This document shows positions 47,031 to 64,000 of a stretch of DNA of 64,000 nucleotides, one piece after another. The notes under the pieces are model-generated. The model was not told the DNA's origin. It was given only the letters and a program-made list of their open reading frames with translations, and made no database searches. Location: NCBI GenBank assembly GCA_023055355.1, contig JALJCS010000004.1, positions 30,718,744 through 30,782,743 of the forward strand, read 5' to 3'. The stretch comes from Agelaius tricolor (lineage: Eukaryota; Chordata; Aves; Passeriformes; Icteridae). The translations under genes were made by a program, and so were the position numbers. Position 1 is the first letter of the stretch. Each line of letters opens with the position of its first letter.

Positions 47031-50000
47031 AATAATAAAATGGGATTCATGGTACAAAGCTGTAGAGGAAGAGTATTTTGCCACTTGAAATCCCACTTGA
47101 CACTGACTCAGCTTGCTGATTATTTTGACCTCATGTTTTCCATTTCCTTGTAATTGCAGAATTGTTTTTATGCAGTGTTATCTTTATAGAGACTTTACTG
47201 CGACACAACACTTGCAGCCTGCATTTTTTTATATTGATGTCTAGGCTTAAATAGTTAGAGTATTAACACTTCATTCATTCCTTGTTTACTTTACTTCCCC
47301 ATTTTTCCCTACTGTGGCTGAGAGTGCTGGATGTGCATCAAGTAACTTGCTGTACAGACACTTAGACATCTTTCTGTGCATTCTTAAAGTATGCTGGTCT
47401 ACACTAATTCAGATGTACTTCTAAGTTGCTAATTGGTACTGTATTTATGAATAGCTGATTTATTCCTTGTAGTTTCTAATCCTTTTGCCTTCCTGCATGT
47501 TTTTCTCAGCTGTAAAAAAGTTATATTTCTAGCAATATGGTTCCTGAGGTGAGGGTTTTGGTTTTCCTGACCTCTGTGTGATGCTCAAGGTAACTTTGTA
47601 CCAGCAGTTGACTCAGAGTATACTTCAGGGCTTAGGCTGTGTGGTTGATGCCTTTGGCTTTGTTCTTCAAAATATCTTATGACAAGTATTCATTGATTAG
47701 ACTACTGCTCTCTGCAATTATTGCATATTTTTTTAAATTCCTTTTCTTAAGATATTGTAGTTACTGCAGGAATTAGGCATCTATCAATCCTTTTTATTTT
47801 TTAAGACATGAATTTAATTCAGTAGAGATTGGGCAGAATGGACATTCAGTATGAATGCTGTTATCTTCCACGTGAAAAGAACCATCTCTTCTGCCCTGGT
47901 AGCAATATTTATGAAGAAATGAGTTGTCTTCTTAAATGTCTTAGTTGTAGTGACTCTAAGATGCTTTTTGCCACTCTGAGTGGAAACAGCAACTGTGTGA
48001 CATTCTGCTATAGTTTGGTGTGGGTTTGTTTTTGCAACAGATTAGCTAAATGTCTATAGCCTGGCTTCCAGAAACTTCTCTTCACACATAGTTTTGGGGT
48101 TGGGTTTTGATTAGGATTTCTTAGAAGATTACAGGAGGAATTTGAGGGGAAGTATTCCTTATTTCTGAGCAGTTTCAAGCATTTTTGGAGTTAAGATTAC
48201 TTAGTACTAAGGTGAGGAATAAGAGGTAGATAGAATCCCTACGAAAAGCCAAAATATGAAAATTCCATGTGAGAAGAAAGTGAAAATTATCCTATATGCA
48301 TTTGTCTTGCTAGAAAACTGTCTCCCAAGCTTTTGAAAAGGAATATTGGAGAAGGTGAATGGTTATATCCAGTAAATGGTTATAGCCAACTTGAGTGAAA
48401 TAAAGATGTAGTTAAAACTTTAAATTTGTGAGTTTAAGCCTTGAATGGAACAATCTGGAGTTTAACTTGCTGGGTTAGATGTAAGCCATTGGTAAAACTA
48501 TAAATAGTGTAAGTGAAAATAGTGTTTGAGTGGAAGTGCTTCAGGCTGAGATGGGATTATAAATAGAAAAATCAGTCTTTATCTGATATAAACAGGCTTT
48601 TCTCAGAGGCATGAGTCAACCCAGAGAATAGGTGTAATTTGTGTTTTCATTTGGTTTCTGTAATAGGCCTTGTCATAGTCTGTAACAACTTTAACAGGCA
48701 GGCTATGGCAAAGGCAGATAGCACAGACAAAAATTAAGTCTGTGTTTTAGAGTAAGAAAATATTTGTGCACAAATTACAGTGTGCAAAGGGTCCCTTTCC
48801 CTTCCTTCTCCCTCATCTTAGTTAATTATATACAAATATTTATTCATTGTATGATATTGTTCATTACATACTAGCAGATAACTAGCATTTATATATCTAT
48901 ACATACACTATAATTAGTTTATTACATAGGAATACGGACAAGGACAAGGAAGAGGACAGGAAACAAAAAATGGCTTGATGTCTTAAATCATATTCAAAAT
49001 CATGTTTTAATTGGCATGCTAGAGACTTGATTGGATAGTGGACACAGGCATGTATGACCCCTTCAGGAAAGATCTTTAACACTAAAAGGGTATTTCCAGG
49101 ATGTTTATTCTTAGACCAGAAGGACTTTTGGAAACTGGAGTGACTAAACATTTCTCAGTAAAAAGGATATTGCTGTTATGTAGGGGACTATGGTAGGCTG
49201 TAAATAAAGTTGTTAATGGCGATGAGTCTTTCTCTGTGTGATCAAAGAACTTAACAGAAACAGAAAAACTTCATACTACTGGGAAATTAAATTACCATTT
49301 TGATGAGAAAGTGATACAAAAGGACACAAACTACATAGAAAATTCAGGAAAGGTGTTGAAGCACTCTGCAGAAGATGGAGAAAACAGCTGGAAGAAAGTG
49401 TGCTACTTAAGAAAAGATCTAGCTGAGAATGTGGACATAGTGGGCACCATAAGAAAAAAATTTACCAACATAGAGTAGCTACAAGGATTAAAAGTATTTC
49501 CCTGATTTTAATTCACCACACTATTAGTCACTTACCAAGGATCTGTTTTGGATTAATGATCTGCCTCAGGCATGGCAGGATGTGTCAGGTAAGGAATCTG
49601 AAATCCCAAGAAGTGTCCCTACTCATCTGTTGCACAGTCCAGCTGCAGTTCAGGCAGAGCTCCAGCTGGGTCCATCCTAATGGTGGTACCTATTGAGTGA
49701 GGTAGTTGGCTGCTGGTGAACAGTAGAGGCTAGATAGATGTCTTAATTTTAGCTATGGTGTCCTGTTCCCTGCGCTGGATCACATGCATTCTTAGGTTTG
49801 GAACACCATTTGAAATCAAACCACTTTTATGCCCTTTTATGAGAGCCAGGGCTTGTTAAGCTAGGTGTTTGCCTCCCCCAGGCTTAGACTCCAAAGTTGT
49901 TAATAGTTATCTGTGGGAATTCAAAAAGGATGAGAGGTTTCTAGTGGTAGGAAAAAAAATATGATTGGATAGAAAACTACAGATCAGAATTTAGTCTAAT

Positions 50001-50730
50001 TCTAATTCAAAGGGCAAGAGGAAATGTAGCAAACAATCAAGTGAACAATATGAGTACTTATAAGATGATGAAGAGCCATCAACATGGATTAAAAAAAATA
50101 AATCAAATATTGTGATTAGATGTTATATTTCTTGCTATCAAAACTTACAGTATTCATAATTAAACCAGGGTAAGACAGAACAAACTTAATTACTAGAAAA
50201 TATTCATTCTGTCAGATCCTCTTTGAATCATGTTTCTGCTATGTAACAAAGGTGTGTTTTCAAGGCAGAGAGACAGACCATCTGAATTCACAGCATCTTC
50301 CCTTTAGTATAGTATTATTTGACATCTCCATTAATTGCTTACATGGAATGAGACAGTGAAGTCACAGAAACTGGCAAACAGATGCAGAGGAATTTACAAA
50401 TGGTATTGAGAAGGAAGGGACTGGAATTACATTGGAAGTCTTCAATCTGGTCTTCAAAAATTAGGGAAATTGCTTCCTATGTTTAGGAACAATCAAAATC
50501 TTTTGCTATCAAAACATTCTTTTAAACAGCAATGTCTTTGGCTGGCTTTGCTGGCACACGAATGAATAGAGTGAAAGGACCCTTATGGTAGGTCCTTTTT
50601 TTTTGAAGACTGAAGTCAAGCTTAAGTTCAACCTTAAACGTTACTTGGGATCTTCTTAGAGGTACTTTCAGAGGTAAGAATCTGCTTGTTTGTAAGTGCC
50701 ACACTTCCCATGTGAAAGCTGCTGTATGCA
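47031..50730. other. Intergenic region between relaxin and JAK2, no gene recognised
   Basis: AT-rich sequence with scattered short open frames. INSL6, which lies in this interval in mammals, is not seen: no second set of relaxin-type B- or A-chain cysteine motifs was recognised. Confidence 0.55.
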
Positions 50731-51485
50731 GACTGTTTTTTTCTGGATTGCTGAGCTCAGCTGTGTTTGGCACTGTTCCCCAGGCTTGGCTTGGTCCCAT
50801 GTGGCTAACTGCAGCACCCGTGGGGCTTGATTTGGCTCAGCTGGAGCTTTGGGCTCTGCACAGCTGCTTCTGCTCTGCCAGAGCCAGGGTATTCACTCCA
50901 CTGGGCCCTAAAGAACAGAGAAAGGACCAGGGTGACGGAGCAGGGCTGAGTGCACCAGGCTGATCCTGACACCGTGTTGGCTAGGGAGAGCCAAGATGGC
51001 ACACTTCCCCTTCTTGCTGATCCTTGGCTTTTCCTGCTGATACCATAGCCCCATTGATATGTGTGTGGTTTGCAGTAAACCATGTTGTCACACGCACACA
51101 GCACTGAGAATTCCATCCCCACTCCCTGTAACCAGGGCACTGTGAATGTGTGCTGCAGCCCAGCAGATCAAGCAGGTAAACCCCTGTGGTATGATGGAGG
51201 ATTGTCAAAAGAAAAATAGTGGGGGGGTAGCGGTCTGCAGATCACCCAAACCTGCCAAGGCAAGCACTACATGGTTACAAATAGTGGCACAACCATCGGA
51301 TGGATGGCTGGAGAGGTGCCCTGTGCCTCCTGCCACCACCTGGAACTCCATCTTGGCCCTTGAGAAACATGTCCTGTTGGGACATGGCAGCCCTGAGAGA
51401 AGTCAGTTGGACAGTGGGACTCATTTCAAAAACAGCCTCATAGACATCTGGACCAGAGAGCATGGTATTGAGTGGGTGGGCAAAG
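50730..51485 (+). mobile_element. ERVL-type endogenous retrovirus pol fragment (integrase region)
   Basis: Old retroviral remnant, not an intact gene. The part at about 51150-51485 reads as integrase: an LDSGTHFKN motif (Asp at about 51410) with a following GIEWV, where the family normally has DNG, so the motif is altered. The upstream part (about 50730-51145) resembles preceding pol sequence but is broken by stops. Similarity stops abruptly after GIEWV. No LTR was seen on either side. The 147-codon open frame at 51146-51589 covers this and extends into unrelated sequence. Confidence 0.75.
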
Positions 51486-54400
51486 TCAAATGGAAAGATG
51501 ATAAGGTAATGAAAATCAAGACATTAGAATTTCTAACAGGTGGTGTAAGGCACTTCTGTCTTAGAGACTTGCATCTCTTTAAATACTGAGAACAAAAGGA
51601 AGTGTTTCTTCATCCCAAATTAATTTTCTTAGTGAAAATCTTCATTAAAAAAGAGATTAAAAGCCCTCAGTAGGTAACACTTTTACTTTGGTACATCTAA
51701 GTTTCTTCCAGTAGATAAATGCTTAATATGGCTATGCTAGGAAGGTTTGGAAAGTTGTATGTGCTGTATTCTACCTCATCAAATGGAACAGCTGCCTTCA
51801 GCAGTGATTTAAATAGCAGTAACAAATTTTAGTGTGCAAAAGAAAATGTTGGCAGGCATGTGTCATCCATTGTATTAAGTTTTTTTTTTTAATTTTCACT
51901 ATCCAAATGCAAAAAGAAACACACAGTTAAGTTTCAGGTATGGATACACAGTTTTCTAAAAATATCCCTTTCGTGTTCTCTTGACTAAACCATGTGTTCA
52001 AATGTTTACATTTCAATCATAAGTGGCAGGTATCTTTTCCTCCCTGCTCCCTACCACCAAGGGACTTTTTCTTCTTTAATATAAAGTACTGTAAACCTCT
52101 TATTCGAAAAGAAAAATTCAGAACAAAACTTCTCAGTCAAACACCTGTTCAGAATTGTTGTCTGGCATGGCACAACATTATTAGTTTATTTTGGTATAGT
52201 AATGATGGAATTTTTTTCAGCCAGGATAGGTGTCTGTGAATATTTCAGACTTAAGGCAGACAATACACAGTTTAGAAATATATTAGCACATATTTGTCAT
52301 GATATGACATTTTCAGTAGAAAAATCTATCAATTTTTCATAATTCACTGTGCATTTTACATTTCAGAAAGCTTCTCTCATGCTGAACATCATCCTTCTTC
52401 CTTTAGTCTTGTTCTTCTATACCTCTGCTTTTGCTCTCAGAACTCTAACCTCTATGTGTTTGTGATCCTACATTCCTGAAAAGCTTGCTTTCTTTACACA
52501 AGAATTACATTTCTTCATCCTTAATACAGTAACATCTTTTCCCATACATTTCAGGGCAGCTGGTCAGCATCTCAACTAAATGCAACAATTAAAATTTTAA
52601 TTTTAGGGAAAAAATATAATTCTTACATATACTTTCACAGTTGTATTCATCAGCACATTTAACAACAATTATCTCAACTATGGAAGCTTTTAACCAGTAC
52701 TAGGACTTGACAAGAACATGTGTTTCTTTTCCTGAAAATTCATTTCTCCTCTGGCTTACTACATGACTGTTGCAAGTTTGTGGAATACTGTGTGGAATAT
52801 ATTTAAAAACTGACTTTGAAACTTAACATATCTATACTGATAGACAACTAATCAATACTACACAACACAATACTTGATTGCAGAGATTCTATAAGATACA
52901 TTGTGCACGTATTAAAAAATTCTTTCACTTCCAATATAAGTGCAAAGCAGTAGTTAATATTTTAATTCTACACTGTAGTAGCAGTCATGTATACATAAAC
53001 CAGCACTTTTTCTATCAACAAAATCAAACAGCATGTTGGGTAGCATAATTATTACACTAATGTATTACAAATGCAATGCCAACTGAAGACATTTTCTAAA
53101 ACAAAGTACTTAGTCTAGTAATACAAATGCCATGTAAAAATATGACATTATCAATGCTACTGTAGATCTGAGAGCTTTCAAAATACAAAATACAGTGTTT
53201 TTTGGTGGTGTTGTTGCTTTGTTGGGTTTTTTTAAAGGTTACACAATTGGCAGTAGCAAATTCAGCAAAATCACTACATTTACATCCTCAACAGCTTTTT
53301 GAGAAATCCACCAGGTCAGCTCTGGGACATAAATATTGACACTGCAGATGACTATACATCTCCCAAGTCCTAAGCACTACTTGGTCCTATTCTTCCAGCT
53401 AAGAACATTAATCCTAAATGCTCAAGCCCTCTGCACAGGCCTCTAGTTGTTAAAAAAGACTGTCTCTGGCCAACAGCACACAGTTACACTGCAGTGTAAA
53501 GATACAGCTTTCTCTCAAAATGATATAATACTAAAGTAAAAAAAAAACCAGAACAAAACCCCGAACAAAACAAAAACACTCCACAAGACACTTAAAAATC
53601 ATCCTTGAATTCACCACTACATTTATGCAATCAAATAGACTATGTAAATAGTCAAACTGTAGTAGAACAAGAAAAAGACCTTTAATTCACTTGAAAAATT
53701 AGCAGACTGGAAGATTTCTTCATTGCATTACACAAACTTCCCTGAGATTTTTACATAAATTATGTTTAGTCTACTATGTATTTGAAACCAGTGAGCTACT
53801 GAGTGTCATACACTGCAAATGTTACATAATTCCTGCATATGTTATTCAGCTGAAATGCTGTCTTGATACTTTAAAGCTTTATCTCCTTTGTTACAAAAAT
53901 ACACATACACATAACTGAGACTACAAATGCAAAGACATCTTTTGCACAAAATTTCAAATCCTCAAAGCAATGTATAGAAATTGAGAAAACATGTTAAGTT
54001 GAACATAGCACTTCAAAGTTCTTTGCAGCTTAAAAACTGTGAAATTGGTTTGAAAAATCATCTATGCAAATGCTTGGTGGCAAGAACACTAACAGAAATA
54101 GTTTTAAATGCAATGGGCAGAGAGAAGGTTGATGCTGCTCTCCGTATTTAGCACTCTCTCATACTATAAAATAGTAATTTTGTAGGAGTGACTGTGGGAG
54201 AGAAACATCACAGTGGTACAAAATACTGCTATACTGGCACTATATTACACCAAGTACAGATTTTTTTGTTTTGATGATTTTTTTAAGTTTTTTTTTTTAG
54301 TTTTTTTAAAAGCTGAGGTTCTTCAATTTCTGATAATATGGATGTAGTTTACCACAAATATTAAGGAGGCTCCACAGTGAAAGTAACCTCTGTTTCACTA

Positions 54401-55959
54401 ACTCACTGCCACAAATTTTAAAAATTAACACTTCATTTTAAATATAAATCTGGATGTCAGGTCAGTTTGCCAAGCTGTATATCCCCTTAACTGAACTTCT
54501 CTCAGCAGAAGTCCAAAAAGAACCAGCATTATACTTTGCAAACAATAATGCTTAAGTAAAAACAAACAAACAAACAAGATTATTTGAACTAAAAATAAAC
54601 AAACCCTGCAATTATACTGCTTTGAGATATGAGATTATCCCCAAGTTTTATGCCTCAAGGCAAAACCAAAGCATTCTCTTGTCCAAAAATTTTTGTTACT
54701 TATTTCAAAAACTGAATTATACAGCATTCAGGTAGCTCTGATCTCCTTCCAGTTCTCAGTAACTGGAATCCTGTCCTTGCCCTATGCTGAGTGTGAGCAA
54801 TTGCACTTGTAACTCCTTCCAAACAGTCTCATGTTGGGTATTACCACAGAAATAAATATGCTTGGGCCACTTCAATATAGAACAGGATTAATGTGGTTGT
54901 GACTGGCCATATCAGATACTGAGTTGTAAGTATTCTTTTTCTGTGCTGGAAGGAAGATATTTAGATGATCATCTTAACAGCAAAGTGAGGAATTATGAAA
55001 GTGAGGGCATTTTCTAGATTTTTAATCCTGCTTTGAAGGTTTCAATTCATTCACTTATGACTCCATGAAAATTACAAGGATGGAAAGAAAAAAAGAGCAG
55101 CATTTAAAAGCAGTATACTTAGCTTTTCCTTATTTACACTGAAAACACTGCCTTGTGTAAAATGAATTCACTTCTATGTGTTATCACTGTATCTTCAATT
55201 CTATAAAGGCAATCTAATACTCATCAAGGGAGGAGTAAGAATAAAAGGATAACATCTTTGCTTTTCCATTTTTAAATTAAAATTTTTGCATGGATTAGTA
55301 AGTTTTCTGTCTCTCCCAGTAAAGCGCAATTTGCTCCCCTTCTCTCAAAATACTTACAGTACATCACACAGCTACATCTCTTTGGATATACTGCTGGCTG
55401 ATAACTGATTCAGACAGGCACAGCAAACCACTTCTATTTTGTTACACAGAGAAGCCAGTTCTGCATCAACAATGAAAAAATCATGAAACTGTATTAACAG
55501 ATAAAAGTCTTTGTGCAACACACAAAACAGGGTGCCTAGTCACTATATACTCAGTGTAAAAGTATTTCTAGAAGTCTTTTCTGGGCATCTCTACTTCAAC
55601 AAAGAAATACACTGGTTTTTTATCTCTTATTTTCGTTACATTTTAAGTCACCTCTTTTTTGTACTGCCAAGTAAGGCAAATAATGGTGTTGCTGAATGAC
55701 CACCCATTTTTTAATTTAGAAAAATAATTTCTTTCCCTATTGAGAATTTCAACATGTTCTCATAGTAACAAATATATCCTGATAAAAAAGCCCTAGCAGG
55801 ATTCCTCAGTATGCAGATTGAGATAGGGTATTTGCCACACAGATTTTACTTCCAGCAAGGATAAGATGTGTGCACATGTACATATGTCAAATATACACAG
55901 CTGACCAAGTACATTTTGTTCTGCATTCCAACTCATCCTCTGAAGGAGGGACAGTTTTT
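51486..55959 (-). other. JAK2: Probable JAK2 3' UTR and downstream flank
   Basis: About 4 kb of AT-rich, low-repeat sequence after the JAK2 stop codon, with no coding exon recognised. Minus-strand AATAAA occurs at 52190-52185, which would give a 3.8-kb UTR. ATTAAA-type variants occur closer to the stop codon, near 55709-55716 and 53681-53686. The 3' end cannot be fixed without transcripts. Confidence 0.5.
52185..52190 (-). promoter_or_regulatory. JAK2: Candidate distal JAK2 polyadenylation signal
   Basis: The only canonical minus-strand AATAAA noticed between the JAK2 stop codon and the ERVL fragment. Confidence 0.35.
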
Positions 55960-63520
<7,561 letters not shown>

Positions 63521-64000
63521 CTAGGTGTAGAGGTTACAAACAGAACAGGAAAAGAGTTATTTTTACCACTACATAGCTGCACTTTCCCTAAGAGGATGAA
63601 TTAACCTCAAAGTTAAAACCAAAACCAGGTTTGTCTTCTCCAAGTCCAAGCTCAGTGACTGCCATTGAACAGAAGGGAGACAGACTAATCACCTGTCAGA
63701 GCCAAGTATTTTTTTCATTATGCAGCTGGATAAATGCTACCACTCCTTTCTGTGCTCAAATGCAGTTGGCTGGTGATATGTAGAAGGAAAAAAATTGGGC
63801 TAAACTACACAATCCAGAGCACATGAGAAGATTGTCCAACATATCCATTTCATTTAGCTTTTTTCTTCATTTTCTGCATCTGCTTTCCTGAATGCTTCCA
63901 TGAAATTTTGTATTATGATTCCTTGAATTTGACTATTATTCACTGTATTCCCAACAGTGTGCTTTGTATCTCTTTCGCATGGACAATTATTCACCAATAC
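63521..64000 (-). other. JAK2: JAK2 intron at the right edge
   Basis: No exon recognised. The next upstream kinase-domain exon must lie beyond the window. Confidence 0.75.

Noticed and set aside
51146..51589. 147-codon open frame as a new host gene
   Set aside because: Its middle is ERVL-type integrase. The end is unrelated sequence, and no start context or splice signals were seen.

Overview
The window looks like passerine bird DNA, most likely from the Z chromosome. CR1 LINE tails, two tRNA-Ile/CR1 SINEs of the TguSINE1 type and avian ERVL-type retroviral remnants point to a songbird. The gene order CD274 - PLGRKT - relaxin - JAK2 is the conserved vertebrate block known from human 9p24 and the avian Z, read here with JAK2 on the right. 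The Z placement is inferred from synteny. All genes are eukaryotic and split, so each was rebuilt exon by exon from reading frames, splice sites and intron phases.

Left part (about 2.5-10.3 kb, minus strand): CD274 (PD-L1), with a signal-peptide exon, IgV exon, IgC exon, transmembrane exon and a probable very short tail exon. Its likely promoter is a CpG island at about 9.83-10.33 kb that carries a GGGGCC-like G-rich tract. An interferon-response-like GAAA repeat lies at 9.46 kb.

Middle (14.6-33.4 kb, plus strand): PLGRKT, the plasminogen receptor with a C-terminal lysine, present as a broken gene. Exon 1 has a frameshift and a deletion of four codons. Exon 2 has an in-frame TGA, a 2-nt insertion and a lost splice donor. 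Exon 3 is intact with both splice sites, and exon 4 is missing or nearly unrecognisable. The rest of this stretch is intron and intergenic sequence with CR1 fragments, SINEs, simple repeats and a few strong hairpins.

Right-middle (43.3-46.7 kb, plus strand): an intact two-exon relaxin-family hormone gene with a TATA-like box inside a CpG island. Its B and A chains are of relaxin-3 type, although it sits at the JAK2/PLGRKT-linked relaxin locus.

Right part (about 52-63.5 kb, minus strand): the last four coding exons of JAK2, covering the tyrosine-kinase catalytic loop to the stop codon. A long AT-rich region follows that is probably 3' UTR. One JAK2 intron holds a 1.6-kb CR1 LINE and a probable solo LTR. 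A piece of ERVL-type integrase lies at 50.7-51.5 kb and an ERVL-type solo LTR at about 41.9-42.5 kb.

The genes do not form one pathway. CD274 is an immune checkpoint ligand, and in mammals its transcription is driven by interferon through JAK/STAT signalling, in which JAK2 acts. Relaxin is a secreted hormone. The strongest novelty is the decay of PLGRKT inside an otherwise intact conserved block.
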